Shown here: one piece after another, positions 21,783-33,766 of the stretch | Numbering within the stretch: the stretch's first letter is position 1 | Layout of the letters: each line of letters starts with the position of its first letter | Source of the DNA: Rhodococcus sp. H36-A4 | GTDB lineage: Bacteria; Actinomycetota; Actinomycetes; Mycobacteriales; Mycobacteriaceae | Direction of reading: 5' to 3' | DNA: 64,000 nt | Assembly (NCBI RefSeq): GCF_027158005.1 | Contig: NZ_JAPVLQ010000006.1 | Span: 124,001 to 188,000, forward strand | The notes under the pieces: model-generated | Databases searched by the model: none | Seen by the model: the letters and a program-made list of their open reading frames with translations, nothing else | Told to the model about the DNA's origin: nothing | Made by a program: the position numbers and the translations under genes

Positions 21783-23578
21783 TCACCTGAACCGATCGGA
21801 ATCCGCTGGATTTCCCGGTTGCGGTGGTTGGGCCACCAGTCGAATGCCGCAGCCTTATCGTCCAGGTTGTACACCATCCGCAGTGCGCCGTCGCAATCGT
21901 AGGTGAACACTCCAGCCTTACCGCTCTTCTTTGCCTCGTACATGGCCCGGTCCGCACTACGAACTAGGGCATCTGCCGTCACGTCGCCGTCGAAAACGTT
22001 CAATTCGACCACTCCCACGCTTGCGCCGATCGATACCAGGTGGCCCTCGATTTCTCGAGGCTCACGAAGTGCGTCGACTATCTCTTTTGCGGCCCGGCAA
22101 CCGGCGTCGATGCCCGCGGGGATCAGTACGGTGAATTCGTCGCCACCGAATCGGGCGACGACGCCCCCATGTTCGCCGCCATCGACAGTGTCCGCCAACC
22201 GTTTCGAGAGGATCTCGAGCAAGCGGTCTCCGGCGCCGTGGCCGAGTCGATCGTTGATTGCCTTGAAGTTGTCCAGGTCGATCAACAGCAACACACCCGG
22301 TCGTCCGGTCGTGTTGTGGAGGTCGAGCGCTGTGCTCAGGTGATCATCGAATGCGGATCGGTTGAGCAGGCCGGTCAATCCGTCGTGGTGCGCTCGGTAG
22401 CTGAGCTCTGCCTGCGCCTCGGACAGCCTTCGGAGGAGTGTGTCGTTTTGCAGCAATGTCATCACCTGACGGGCCAGCGAGAGCACCACCACGGCGAAGA
22501 ACAGTGCGAGCACCACGGTATCGACGGAACCGTGAACTGCCCATTGCACGCAGAGGAACGTGCCGATCAGCGCTATCAATGCGTAGGGAATCAACAGTTG
22601 GGTGCGATCACTGGCCACCGAAACGAGCGAAGGCCGGGGGGGAAAAGGCCGGCGGGAAAAAGGCCGGGGGGAAAAAGGCCGGGGGGAAACAGGCGATAGC
22701 CGGGGCGAGGTGGACCGAGTACACGGTGCCTCGGTCGAACCTTCGGTCCGACCGACATTGTCAGCGGGTCGACCGGTAGGTACGGACGCGGCGAGAGCAA
22801 CCAGAACGGGTCCCGCGATGAAGCCTGCGTCGGCAACCAACGGCATCTCCTCGGCGCCGATGGCGACGAGATAGGCGTACAGACTGTCCGAGGTGGCCAC
22901 GCAGACGAGTCCGGCGCCGAGTAGAGAAAGTTGTGCGCGATAACGGCGGGGGACGTCAGCGATGACGGCGAGTAGGCCGACCATGACGGCAAGTACCAGG
23001 TCGGTGATCGGGTACATCAATGCGACGAGGAACCGCAAAGAACTCGTCTCCTCGGATCGCACGACATGTCCCAGCGCGGTGGACCACGACAGTACGAACA
23101 GTGAGCCGACGATCACCATTCCGTCGAGAACAGAGGTGATCCAAGCGTGAGTGGAGCCGACCTCGGTGCGGCGCGGCGACTTTCCGACGACGGCGAGCAA
23201 AGCCGAGACGGAGAAGATCGGAAGCAGAAAGAAGCCGATGTCTGCATACGAAGGGGACGGCAACGCGGTGTGGAGAACCGAACGGTACAGAGCCCAGGTC
23301 AGCATGCCTGCCGACCAGCAAGCCATACCTACAGCCATCAGAACCCGCCACCTTCGCTCGGATCCGGTGCGATGCCTGGCCGTGTACCAGCAGATCGACG
23401 CGGCAGCGACGCCACAGATCAGCTGCGCGAGGTCGTCCAGAACGACGGAGAGCTGTTTCGGCAGAATTCCGGTCGAGACGATGCCGACTACGACGGCAAC
23501 GACACCGAGGCATGCCGCAGTCCGTCGGCCCACCGTGTATTCGGACTCTGCCGCGGCCGAGGGGCTTGCGATGGACAA
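21698..23578 (-). CDS. Multi-span membrane GGDEF protein, putative diguanylate cyclase
   Basis: Predicted to make cyclic di-GMP. The 626-residue form has about ten hydrophobic segments between residues 20 and 375, then a GGDEF domain beginning AHHDGLTGLLNRSAFDDHL. The active loop is intact (RFGGDEFTVLIP, GGDEF at 478-482), as is LLLIDLDNFKAINDRLGHG; no RxxD inhibitory site precedes it. Residues 297-316, between two membrane segments, are a Pro/Arg/Phe repeat encoded by a 15-bp tandem repeat. TTG at 23578 is chosen for its AGAGGAGAGAGC ribosome site; the 106 upstream residues to 23896 look non-coding. A charged tail follows GGDEF. Its 3' end overlaps the convergent cyclase gene. Confidence 0.85.
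   Translation of the reverse strand: MSIASPSAAAESEYTVGRRTAACLGVVAVVVGIVSTGILPKQLSVVLDDLAQLICGVAAASICWYTARHRTGSERRWRVLMAVGMACWSAGMLTWALYRSVLHTALPSPSYADIGFFLLPIFSVSALLAVVGKSPRRTEVGSTHAWITSVLDGMVIVGSLFVLSWSTALGHVVRSEETSSLRFLVALMYPITDLVLAVMVGLLAVIADVPRRYRAQLSLLGAGLVCVATSDSLYAYLVAIGAEEMPLVADAGFIAGPVLVALAASVPTGRPADNVGRTEGSTEAPCTRSTSPRLSPVSPRPFSPRPFSRRPFPPRPSLVSVASDRTQLLIPYALIALIGTFLCVQWAVHGSVDTVVLALFFAVVVLSLARQVMTLLQNDTLLRRLSEAQAELSYRAHHDGLTGLLNRSAFDDHLSTALDLHNTTGRPGVLLLIDLDNFKAINDRLGHGAGDRLLEILSKRLADTVDGGEHGGVVARFGGDEFTVLIPAGIDAGCRAAKEIVDALREPREIEGHLVSIGASVGVVELNVFDGDVTADALVRSADRAMYEAKKSGKAGVFTYDCDGALRMVYNLDDKAAAFDWWPNHRNREIQRIPIGSGDQGSLGISPNIVAGEPDPARLIGPPTKT
22631..22690. repeat. Four-copy 15-bp tandem repeat inside the GGDEF gene
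   Basis: Units start at 22631, 22646, 22661 and 22676 with consensus AGGCCGGGGGGAAAA; the second has GGCGGG and the fourth ends AAAC. The unit is a multiple of three, so copy-number change adds or removes five residues (Pro-Arg-Pro-Phe-Ser type) without a frameshift. The G-runs within units could also slip by single bases and break the frame. Confidence 0.9.
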
Positions 23579-24005
23579 GCTCTCTCCTCTCGTACGCGCA
23601 AATTTATCGGCCGAGGCGGTGGTGCGTATCGGCTGGGTGGTACTCGTGTGTCGATCTTGTCGGCTGGTTCGAACCTGCCAGGTCCGACCGGGCTCGAGTT
23701 GCCCCGCGTGGCGGTTCGACGGACCCGTCGGTTCGACGCGCAGCCAGTGCGCGCGAGACCAGCGCGACATCGAGATGGTCGGGCCGACGCTCGCGTGCCC
23801 GACCAGGCTAGCGGGTGATCGCCGGCGACATCTCTGCTCGGGCCGATTGATGCCGAGTACGTGCAGTACCGCGCGATAGCGATGCAAGACCGACACGTGC
23901 CAGGACCCCGCAGGTGAGCGGCGGTTTGTCAGGACGTGAGCAGATGGTCCCTAGAATAGGGAGTTCGTCGTAAGAGTCGTATTGCCTATTCGTGGGAGCC
24001 CACTG
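23579..24005. other. 427-base gap between divergent GGDEF and fmt genes
   Basis: No convincing gene is seen; frames reading through it are compositional shadows. It must hold both promoters. On the fmt side, TAGAAT at 23952-23957 is a reasonable -10 box inside CCCTA-GAA-TAGGG (23949-23961), with TTGTCA at 23926-23931 as a possible -35, although the 20-base spacing is long. Confidence 0.4.
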
Positions 24006-24929
24006 GTGCGTGTTGTGTTTGCAGGGACGCCTGAACCGGCGGTTCCGTCGCTGGAACGTCTGATAGCTTCGGACAAGCATGAGGTGATAGCGGTAGTCAC
24101 CCGACCCGATGCAGCGGCGGGCCGTGGACGCAAACAGGTTCGCTCGCCGATCGGTGTTCTGGCCGACTCACACGGCATCCCAGTGCTGACGCCTGCAAGG
24201 CCCTCAGATCCCGAGTTTCTCGAAGCATTGGCGGCATTGGAGCCCGACGTTTGCCCCGTCGTGGCCTACGGCGCCTTACTGCCTCGGCCGGTGTTGAACA
24301 TCCCCCGGTTCGGTTGGATCAACCTTCACTTCTCACTGCTGCCTGCGTGGCGCGGCGCCGCCCCCGTGCAGGCAGCTATCGCCGCCGGTGACGACGTCAC
24401 AGGTGCATCGACGTTTCTGCTCGAGGAAGGGATGGACACGGGGCCGATACTCGGCGTCGTAACCGAAGTCGTTCGGCCGTCGGACACCGCAGGCGAGCTG
24501 CTGTCCAGGCTCGCGATCAGTGGCGCCGAGCTGTTGGAAGCCACCCTGGATGCCATCGATGCAGGGGAGGCGTCCGCAGTTACACAAAGCGCGGACGGAG
24601 TCTCGTACGCCAAGAAGGTGACCGTCGACGCTGCACGCATCGACTGGATGCGTTCGGCAGCAGCAGTCGACCGTCAGATCCGTGCAGTCACACCCAACCC
24701 CGGCGCGTGGACGAAGGTAGGCGATATTCGCATGAAGGTCCTCCCGGTGACCGTATCGACCGAGAGCATGGAACCTGGACACATCGTTGTGCGAAAGGAC
24801 GGTGTGTACGTAGGTACGGCAAGCACAGCAGTCGTCCTCGGTGACATAGTGCCGCAGGGCAAGAAACCGATGAAGGCACTCGACTGGGCTCGCGGAGCCC
24901 GACTTACGGAAACGGCAGTGGCACAATGA
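24006..24929 (+). CDS. fmt: Methionyl-tRNA formyltransferase
   Basis: Formylates initiator Met-tRNA with 10-formyl-THF. The 307-residue protein opens [14 protein letters not shown] and shows the catalytic and folate-binding core [17 protein letters not shown] and [10 protein letters not shown], followed by an OB-like C-terminal domain ([17 protein letters not shown]). GTG at 24006 has GGGAG seven bases upstream; an in-frame start at 23982 would add eight residues before the conserved MRVVFAG. Its stop overlaps the rsmB ATG. Confidence 0.96.
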   Translation: MRVVFAGTPEPAVPSLERLIASDKHEVIAVVTRPDAAAGRGRKQVRSPIGVLADSHGIPVLTPARPSDPEFLEALAALEPDVCPVVAYGALLPRPVLNIPRFGWINLHFSLLPAWRGAAPVQAAIAAGDDVTGASTFLLEEGMDTGPILGVVTEVVRPSDTAGELLSRLAISGAELLEATLDAIDAGEASAVTQSADGVSYAKKVTVDAARIDWMRSAAAVDRQIRAVTPNPGAWTKVGDIRMKVLPVTVSTESMEPGHIVVRKDGVYVGTASTAVVLGDIVPQGKKPMKALDWARGARLTETAVAQ

Positions 24930-26461
24930 GTTCGGAAGACAAGCCCAGTCGCAGCAATGCGGGAGGCGGCCGACACGAGCAAGGTGGCCGCCCAGGAAAG
25001 CGTCGGCCGTCATCTACGGAGTCGTCCGGCACCAAAGGTGCGTCTCGACGTCCGCAGGGGACATCGCGCGGCACGGGCACCAACCGGCCGCCGCGGGGTA
25101 ACGGCCCCGCCGCTGCCGGTGCGGTCGATGCGGCCCGTCTGGCAGCTCGCGACGTTCTCAAAGCTGTTCGGGTGCGCGACGCCTATGCCAACTTGGTCCT
25201 GCCCGGCCTGCTACGCGAGCGCAAACTCGATACTCGAGACGCAGCCCTGGCAACCGAACTCGCATACGGAGCGTCCCGTGCTCGTGGGCTGCTCGACGCC
25301 GTCATCGAGAGTGGCTCGGGCCGGTCCATCGCTGATATCGACGGCGGATTGCTCGATATTCTGCGGCTCGGGGCGTATCAACTACTCCGCACCAGAGTTG
25401 CACCGCACGCTGCGGTAGCTACGTCCGTCGATTTTGCCCGAGCGGAGTTCGGCAGCGGCAAGGCCGGCTTCGTCAACGCCGTGCTGCGACGAGTCTCGGA
25501 GAAGACCGAGGAGCAATGGGTGGAGGAGCTCGGTCCATCCGCAGAACAGGACCCTGTCGGACACCTGGCCTTCGAATATGCACACCCCAAGTGGATCGCC
25601 CAAGCGTTCGCCGATGCGCTCGGAGCCGACGCCGGTGAACTCGCGGACGTTCTGGCAGCAGACGATGCCCGTCCGGCCGTGCATCTCGTGGCGCGTCCGG
25701 GTGAGATCTCGGCGGAGGAACTGGCTCTCGTCACCGGTGGCGAAGAAGGTCCGTATTCGCCGTATGCAGTGCACCTCGACGGCGGGGATCCGGGCAAGCT
25801 CGACGCAGTTCGCGAGGGTCTCGCAGGAGTCCAGGACGAGGGCAGTCAACTTGTTGCCAGGGCGCTGACGCTGGCGCCGCTCGAAGGTCCGGACGGCGGT
25901 CGATGGCTCGACCTGTGTGCTGGGCCGGGAGGCAAGGCCGCGCTCCTCGGTGCGCTCGCCGAAATCGACGGTGCACAGATCGACGCAGTGGAACCGACGC
26001 CTCACCGCGCCGAGCTGGTCCGAAAGACCACCGCATCATTGCCTGTCACCGTCCACGTCGTCGACGGCCGAGACTCCGGCCTCGACCCCGGATTCGATCG
26101 TGTTCTCGTCGACGCCCCCTGCACCGGACTCGGCGCGCTGCGTCGACGTCCGGAAGCGCGGTGGCGTCGCTCACCCAAGGATGTCGCGGCACTGGTCACT
26201 CTCCAGAAGGAACTTCTCGCTTCGGCCATCTCGCTCGTGCGGCCGGGCGGCGTCGTCGTCTACTCCACGTGTTCGCCGCATCTGTCGGAAACGACCGCTG
26301 TCGTCGCCGACGCTGTCCGACGCTATGGCGTCGAACAACTGGACACGAGGGAGTTGCTGCCGGAAGTTCCGCTGATCGGCGACGGACCCTCGGTGCAGCT
26401 ATGGCCACACCGGCACGGTACCGACGCGATGTTCATGGCTGCGCTCCGTAAACCTCTCTGA
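24926..26461 (+). CDS. rsmB: 16S rRNA cytosine-5 methyltransferase (RsmB/Sun family)
   Basis: Methylates a cytosine in the 16S rRNA P-site region. The 511-residue protein has a 65-residue N-terminal extension very rich in Gly, Arg, Ser and Pro, then a NusB-like RNA-binding domain (about 70-200). The SAM-dependent domain shows [34 protein letters not shown] with one catalytic cysteine, and [11 protein letters not shown] with the second. The extension makes it longer than enteric RsmB (about 430). Coupled to fmt by overlap, the usual actinobacterial pair. Confidence 0.94.
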   Translation: MSSEDKPSRSNAGGGRHEQGGRPGKRRPSSTESSGTKGASRRPQGTSRGTGTNRPPRGNGPAAAGAVDAARLAARDVLKAVRVRDAYANLVLPGLLRERKLDTRDAALATELAYGASRARGLLDAVIESGSGRSIADIDGGLLDILRLGAYQLLRTRVAPHAAVATSVDFARAEFGSGKAGFVNAVLRRVSEKTEEQWVEELGPSAEQDPVGHLAFEYAHPKWIAQAFADALGADAGELADVLAADDARPAVHLVARPGEISAEELALVTGGEEGPYSPYAVHLDGGDPGKLDAVREGLAGVQDEGSQLVARALTLAPLEGPDGGRWLDLCAGPGGKAALLGALAEIDGAQIDAVEPTPHRAELVRKTTASLPVTVHVVDGRDSGLDPGFDRVLVDAPCTGLGALRRRPEARWRRSPKDVAALVTLQKELLASAISLVRPGGVVVYSTCSPHLSETTAVVADAVRRYGVEQLDTRELLPEVPLIGDGPSVQLWPHRHGTDAMFMAALRKPL

Positions 26462-26529
26462 CTCGAAGGACCGGGTCGGTACTCATTCGTCCAAGCGCCA
26501 CTGCGGTGAGCGGAGGAGACTTTCGAATC

Positions 26530-26907
26530 ATGAGCATCGATACGGAAGGCGTCGGCGCAGGCAGTTCCACGTGGAGGAGCGTCGTCGAATTCGCGCAGAC
26601 GCTGCCGAAAGTGGCGTTGTCGACGTCGTATGGGACGCCTGCATTGAAGGTTGCCGGAAAGCTGTTCGCCAGGCTGCGTACCGAGGCAGAAGGTGGGCTG
26701 CTTCTGGTGTGCCGCCTGGACGAGAAACAAGCGCTTCTCTGCGGCGGGAGTCCCGCGTTCTATACGACCCAGCACTACGACGGGTACGGCTTCATCATCG
26801 TCGATCTCGACCTTGTCGACTGCGACGAACTGCGGGAGATGATCGTCGCGGCGTGGCGAGACAAGGCAAGCCCGACTGTGAGAAAGCAGTACGACGGTAC
26901 CGACTAG
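26530..26907 (+). CDS. MmcQ/YjbR-like small protein
   Basis: A 125-residue protein with the YjbR-like fold signature: [18 protein letters not shown], a central [13 protein letters not shown] strand pair, and [19 protein letters not shown] near the C-terminus, ending [14 protein letters not shown]. Members are described as DNA-binding by fold, but no function is established. ATG at 26530 has GGAGGAG twelve bases upstream; a GTG at 26506 would precede that site. It sits alone between rsmB (68-base gap) and rpe (10-base gap). Confidence 0.8.
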   Translation: MSIDTEGVGAGSSTWRSVVEFAQTLPKVALSTSYGTPALKVAGKLFARLRTEAEGGLLLVCRLDEKQALLCGGSPAFYTTQHYDGYGFIIVDLDLVDCDELREMIVAAWRDKASPTVRKQYDGTD

Positions 26908-26917
26908 GATCAGTGGT

Positions 26918-27598
26918 GTGGCAGCTCCGATGATCGCACCGTCCATCCTTTCCGCCGATTTCGCTCGTTTGGGTGAAGAAGCCGATGCAGTCGAGGGCTC
27001 CGACTGGTTGCACGTCGATGTCATGGACGCCCATTTCGTACCCAATCTGACGTTGGGGCTACCGGTAGTTCAGTCGTTGCTGAAGGCGACCGACATTCCG
27101 TTGGACTGCCATCTGATGATCGAGGATCCAGCTCGCTGGGCACCGCCGTACGCCGAGGCAGGCGCGTACAACGTCACGTTCCATGCCGAGGCGACCGATG
27201 ATCCGATTGCGGTGGCCAAAAGTATTCGCGCAGCGGGTGGGAAAGCCGGGTTGGCCGTCAAACCTGACACACCCATCGAGCCGTACCTCGAGATCCTGCG
27301 CGCTTTCGACACGCTTCTTGTCATGAGCGTGGAGCCAGGATTCGGCGGGCAATCGTTCATGCCCGAGGTGCTGAGCAAGGCCGTGATCGTCCGATCGCTC
27401 GTCGATTCGGGTGAGCTGAAGCTGATCGTCGAAATCGACGGAGGCATCAATGTCGACACGATCGAGCAGGCCGCGGAGGCAGGAATCGATTGCTTCGTGG
27501 CGGGTTCGGCAGTCTATGGCACTTCGGATCCGGCAGGAGCGGTCCGTGGACTACGTGCGCAAGCAGCCCGGGCCTCGAAGCATCTGTTGCACGGATGA
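26918..27598 (+). CDS. rpe: Ribulose-phosphate 3-epimerase
   Basis: Interconverts ribulose 5-phosphate and xylulose 5-phosphate in the pentose phosphate pathway. The 226-residue TIM barrel shows [27 protein letters not shown] with metal-binding His and catalytic Asp, [19 protein letters not shown] and [10 protein letters not shown] with the second Asp. The GTG has only a weak AGGAT upstream; ATG at 26930 is an alternative that removes four residues. It supplies ribulose 5-phosphate, a riboflavin precursor, and overlaps ribD by ATGA. Confidence 0.96.
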   Translation: MAAPMIAPSILSADFARLGEEADAVEGSDWLHVDVMDAHFVPNLTLGLPVVQSLLKATDIPLDCHLMIEDPARWAPPYAEAGAYNVTFHAEATDDPIAVAKSIRAAGGKAGLAVKPDTPIEPYLEILRAFDTLLVMSVEPGFGGQSFMPEVLSKAVIVRSLVDSGELKLIVEIDGGINVDTIEQAAEAGIDCFVAGSAVYGTSDPAGAVRGLRAQAARASKHLLHG

Positions 27599-28629
27599 GC
27601 GTCGCCCGGATCGCTGGTGGCGGTTCCGCTGTCATTGACGAGGCGATGCAGTTGGCCGTCGACGAGGCCGACGCAGCCAGAGGGAGAACGAGCCCGAATC
27701 CGCCGGTGGGTGCGGTCATTCTCGACGTCGACGGGGTGGTCGTAGGCGTGGGGTCGACCCAACCGCCAGGTGGTCCACATGCCGAGGTAATGGCGTTGAT
27801 GGAGGCAGGCGAGAAGGCGCGCGGAGGCACTGCGGTGGTCACGTTGGAACCGTGCAATCACACGGGCAGAACTGGTCCGTGCTCGCAGGCACTCGTCGAA
27901 GCTGGGATCGCCAAGGTGGTGTTCGCCGTGGCCGATCCCACTCCTTTGGCACAGGGTGGCGCCCGCACGCTGATCGAAGCAGGCGTACTCGTCGAGTCGG
28001 GGACGGGTGCCGACAGCGTCCTGAAGGGGCCACTGCGTGCATGGTTGCACAAGCAGCGGACCGGCCGTCCTCATGTGACCCTGAAGTACGCCGCAAGTCT
28101 GGACGGCCGAAGCGCTGCGGCCGACGGCTCCAGTCAATGGATCACGGGACCGGCAGCGCGTGCACACGTTCACGAGCAACGGTCCAAACTCGACGCCATC
28201 GTCGTCGGGACCGGCACGGTAATTGCCGACGATCCGAGACTGACCGCTCGGTTGCCCGACGGCAGCGACTCTCCACATCAGCCCACGCGAGTAGTCGTGG
28301 GACTTCGGGAAATATCCCCGGCTTCGCAGGTCCGGAGTTCCGACGCTCAGACATTGTTCGTGCGCAGTCGCGAGCCGGCCGATGTGATGCACGCGTTGGC
28401 CGAGCACACCGATGTTCTGATCGAAGGTGGACCGACACTGGCCGGTGCGTTTCTGGCCGCGGGGCTGGTCGACAGGATCGTGGCCTATATCGCTCCGGTC
28501 GTGCTGGGTTCCGGCGCGGCGGCGGTGGAAAATGCAGGTGTCGGAACAATCACCGACGCCTTGAGGTTTTCTATCGAAAGTGTCCAGCCGATCGGAGCCG
28601 ACATACTTCTCAGCGCCGTTCCGACCTGA
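27595..28629 (+). CDS. ribD: Riboflavin deaminase/reductase RibD
   Basis: Bifunctional enzyme of riboflavin synthesis: deaminates the pyrimidine intermediate, then reduces its ribosyl chain with NADPH. The N-terminal cytidine-deaminase-like domain has the zinc site HAEVMAL and [11 protein letters not shown]. The C-terminal RibD_C reductase domain begins [17 protein letters not shown] and has PRVVV-like NADP segments ([24 protein letters not shown]). Length 344 is typical. ATG at 27595 overlaps the rpe stop; upstream in-frame residues lie inside rpe. Confidence 0.96.
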   Translation: MSVARIAGGGSAVIDEAMQLAVDEADAARGRTSPNPPVGAVILDVDGVVVGVGSTQPPGGPHAEVMALMEAGEKARGGTAVVTLEPCNHTGRTGPCSQALVEAGIAKVVFAVADPTPLAQGGARTLIEAGVLVESGTGADSVLKGPLRAWLHKQRTGRPHVTLKYAASLDGRSAAADGSSQWITGPAARAHVHEQRSKLDAIVVGTGTVIADDPRLTARLPDGSDSPHQPTRVVVGLREISPASQVRSSDAQTLFVRSREPADVMHALAEHTDVLIEGGPTLAGAFLAAGLVDRIVAYIAPVVLGSGAAAVENAGVGTITDALRFSIESVQPIGADILLSAVPT

Positions 28630-28711
28630 CGCGCCTGAACTGCACGCACACGCACCATCCGCTGAAGTAGCGGAGACGACAAGAGATCGACCGGACAGGA
28701 GTGAGTACAAA

Positions 28712-29323
28712 GTGTTCACCGGAATCGTCGAAGAACTCGGCGAGATCATCGGCAGGGAAGACCTTGTCGACGCGGCCCGCTTCACGGTCAAGGGGCCGAT
28801 CGTGACCTCCGACGCAGGTCATGGCGACTCCATTGCAGTGAACGGGGTGTGCCTGACCATCGTGGACGTGCTGGCAGAAGGCGCATTCACCGCTGATGTC
28901 ATGCAGGAGACACTCGACAGATCGTCTTTGCAGCGGCTCGAGGTAGGCAGCCGGGTCAATTTGGAACGTGCCATGGCGATGGGTAGTCGCCTCGGTGGGC
29001 ACCTGGTGCAGGGGCACGTCGACGGGACCGGAACCGTCGTTCATCGCTCGCCCTCGGAGAACTGGACCGTCGTGCGTGTATCGATGCCGACGTCGGTCGC
29101 TCGGTACGTCGTGGAAAAGGGCTCGATCACAGTCGACGGTGTGTCGTTGACCGTGTCGGCGCTCGGTAAGGAAGAAGGCGGCGAGCACTGGTTCGAGATC
29201 TCGCTGATCCCGACCACTCTCGACTTGACGACGTTGGGAAGTGCCGAGGTCGGCGCGCCCGTCAATCTCGAGGTGGACGTCATCGCCAAGTATGTGGAGC
29301 GCCTGCAGACCGTAGGCGCCTAG
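28712..29323 (+). CDS. ribE: Riboflavin synthase alpha chain
   Basis: Dismutates two 6,7-dimethyl-8-ribityllumazines to riboflavin. The 203-residue chain has the two homologous lumazine-binding halves: [12 protein letters not shown] with [13 protein letters not shown], and [13 protein letters not shown] with [16 protein letters not shown] at 28712 is preferred because MFTGIVEE is the invariant N-terminus and AGGAG stands about ten bases upstream. No FMN riboswitch is visible in the 82-base gap after ribD. Confidence 0.96.
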   Translation: MFTGIVEELGEIIGREDLVDAARFTVKGPIVTSDAGHGDSIAVNGVCLTIVDVLAEGAFTADVMQETLDRSSLQRLEVGSRVNLERAMAMGSRLGGHLVQGHVDGTGTVVHRSPSENWTVVRVSMPTSVARYVVEKGSITVDGVSLTVSALGKEEGGEHWFEISLIPTTLDLTTLGSAEVGAPVNLEVDVIAKYVERLQTVGA

Positions 29324-29393
29324 AAAGTACGCTCGAAGGTGCACCCGCACCCTCGGATGCATGATGGGGTATTACGAGTATGGAGCGCAGGAC

Positions 29394-31605
<2,212 letters not shown>

Positions 31606-31656
31606 GCGAGCAGCGCTGGGCCTGGTTCGTCGGTAGCTGCGGCTAGCCTGGGATAC

Positions 31657-33765
31657 GTGTCCGATCCAGCTACGTACCGCCCTGCAACCGGAACTATTCC
31701 GGTCGAGCCCGGTGTGTACAAATTTCGTGATCCGCATGGACGGGTCATCTATGTCGGAAAAGCAAAAAGCCTTCGCAGCCGCCTGAACTCGTATTTCGCC
31801 GACGTCGCCTCTCTTCACCCCCGTACCAGACAGATGGTGACCACCGCGGCCTCAGTCGAGTGGACCGTCGTGACGACCGAGGTCGAGGCACTCCAGCTCG
31901 AATACAACTGGATCAAAGAGTTCGATCCTCGGTTCAATGTTCGCTATCGCGACGACAAGAGCTATCCGATGCTGGCGGTCACGATGAACGAAGAGTATCC
32001 ACGACTGTTCGTCTACCGTGGCCCACGACGCAAGGGTGTGCGTTATTTCGGTCCGTACGCACATGCCTGGGCTATCCGGGAAACCCTCGATCTGCTGTTG
32101 CGGGTCTTTCCAGCACGTACCTGTTCGGCCGGAGTGTTCAAGAGGCACAAGCAGATCGGTCGACCTTGCCTGCTCGGGTACATCGACAAGTGCTCGGCGC
32201 CGTGCGTGGGTCGTGTCTCGGCCGACGAGCATCGCACGATCGTCGAGGACTTCTGCGACTTTCTGTCCGGTAAGACCGACAGACTGGTTCGCCAGATCGA
32301 GAAGCAGATGCAGACGGCGTCGGATGATCTGGACTTCGAAACCGCTGCCCGATTGCGTGACGACGTCGGCGCACTGCGTCGCGCGCTCGAGAAGCAGGCG
32401 GTAGTGCTCGGTGACGGCACCGATGCCGATCTCGTCGCCTTCGCCACCGATGCGCTCGAGGCCGCGGTGCAAGTATTTCATGTTCGCGGCGGACGTGTGC
32501 GAGGCCAGCGCGGCTGGGTCGTCGAGAAGGCAGGTGAGGTGATCGAGCAGCAGGCGGCCGATCAATCCGATCTCCCGGCATTGGTCGAGCAATTTCTCAC
32601 CCAGTTCTACGGTGAGCAGGCTGCGCTGTCGTCACAGGTGCCGGGCAATCGGGACAGACAGAACGACGACGGCAGTGCCAACGCGGTTCCGCGTGAGGTT
32701 CTCGTACCCGTGTTGCCTGCCAACGCAGCCGAAGTGCAGCTGTGGCTCAGCTCGCTTCGCGGATCCAATGTGACGCTTCGAGTGCCGCAACGTGGGGATA
32801 AAAAGGCCCTCGCCGAGACGGTGGAGCGCAACGCAAAGGAAGCACTTGCGCAACATAAGCTCAAGCGAGCGGGAGATTTCACCTCGAGATCTGCAGCGTT
32901 GCAAGGCATTCAGGAAGCGCTGGATCTGGATTCGGCGCCGCTTCGTATCGAGTGCATCGATATCTCCCACGTGCAAGGGACCGATGTAGTCGCGTCGTTG
33001 GTGGTGTTCGAGGACGGGCTTCCACGCAAGAGCGACTACCGGCACTATTCCATCAAGGAAGCGGCCGGAGACGGGCACTCCGACGACGTGGCAAGTATTG
33101 CGGAGGTGACGCGTCGCAGGTTCCTGCGTCACAGTTCCGATGCGAGCGGAGCCGGTTCCGGTGGAGATCTCGCGCCTGAAGCGGCGCTGGACCCGCAGAC
33201 CGGACGGCCACGGAGGTTTGCGTACCCTCCCAATCTTTTCGTGGTGGACGGCGGCGCACCTCAGGTAGCAGCAGCGGCCGAGGTTCTCGATGAGCTGGGC
33301 ATCACCGATGTGGCTGTCGTCGGCTTGGCGAAACGACTCGAAGAAGTGTGGGTGCCGGGCGAGGCAGACCCTGTCATCCTGCCGCGTACCAGCGAATCTT
33401 TGTATCTGCTGCAACGTGTACGAGACGAGGCGCACCGTTTTGCGATCACGTTCCACCGCAGCAAACGATCCAGACGCATGACCGCATCGGCTCTCGACTC
33501 GGTCAAAGGGCTGGGGGAGAGTCGGCGAAATGCACTCGTCGGGCACTTCGGTTCGGTCGCGAAACTCAAAGAAGCGACCGTTGCCGACATCGTCGAGGTG
33601 CCCGGTATCGGTGAGATGACCGCCAAAGCTGTGCTCACTGCACTCAGCGGCGAAGCGGCTTCCGGCGCGCCCGGCGTCGAGGTGGGGGATGATGTCCCCG
33701 GTGGCGGCACGTTCGACGGGGGCGAACGCGGTCGGCAGGAAGCAACTTCGACAGGGCAGGCATGA
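31657..33765 (+). CDS. uvrC: Excinuclease ABC subunit C
   Basis: The nuclease of nucleotide excision repair, making both incisions on UvrB-bound DNA. The 702-residue protein has an N-terminal GIY-YIG domain ([20 protein letters not shown]), a cysteine pair region [10 protein letters not shown], a UVR motif (about 200-240, [20 protein letters not shown]), the RNase H-like C-terminal nuclease ([21 protein letters not shown]) and two helix-hairpin-helix motifs near [17 protein letters not shown] 35-residue Gly/Glu-rich tail extends it. GTG start; TAGCCTGGGATAC just upstream could be an extended -10 with little leader. Confidence 0.96.
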   Translation: MSDPATYRPATGTIPVEPGVYKFRDPHGRVIYVGKAKSLRSRLNSYFADVASLHPRTRQMVTTAASVEWTVVTTEVEALQLEYNWIKEFDPRFNVRYRDDKSYPMLAVTMNEEYPRLFVYRGPRRKGVRYFGPYAHAWAIRETLDLLLRVFPARTCSAGVFKRHKQIGRPCLLGYIDKCSAPCVGRVSADEHRTIVEDFCDFLSGKTDRLVRQIEKQMQTASDDLDFETAARLRDDVGALRRALEKQAVVLGDGTDADLVAFATDALEAAVQVFHVRGGRVRGQRGWVVEKAGEVIEQQAADQSDLPALVEQFLTQFYGEQAALSSQVPGNRDRQNDDGSANAVPREVLVPVLPANAAEVQLWLSSLRGSNVTLRVPQRGDKKALAETVERNAKEALAQHKLKRAGDFTSRSAALQGIQEALDLDSAPLRIECIDISHVQGTDVVASLVVFEDGLPRKSDYRHYSIKEAAGDGHSDDVASIAEVTRRRFLRHSSDASGAGSGGDLAPEAALDPQTGRPRRFAYPPNLFVVDGGAPQVAAAAEVLDELGITDVAVVGLAKRLEEVWVPGEADPVILPRTSESLYLLQRVRDEAHRFAITFHRSKRSRRMTASALDSVKGLGESRRNALVGHFGSVAKLKEATVADIVEVPGIGEMTAKAVLTALSGEAASGAPGVEVGDDVPGGGTFDGGERGRQEATSTGQA

Positions 33766-33766
33766 C

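Noticed and set aside
22631-22690. CRISPR-like array
   Set aside because: Units are 15 bp, contiguous and without spacers; they encode a protein linker.
22040-22699. Plus-strand frame ending in Gly/Lys repeats within the GGDEF gene
   Set aside because: It is the opposite-strand reading of the 15-bp repeat and GGDEF domain; the minus frame has the conserved catalytic motif.
23579-23896. N-terminal extension of the GGDEF protein to an ATG at 23896
   Set aside because: The 106 extra residues are Arg/Thr-rich without structure, whereas TTG at 23578 has a strong AGGAGAG ribosome site and directly precedes the first membrane segment.
28630-28711. FMN riboswitch before ribE
   Set aside because: I looked for the conserved FMN-element blocks in the ribD-ribE gap and upstream of ribD and saw none.
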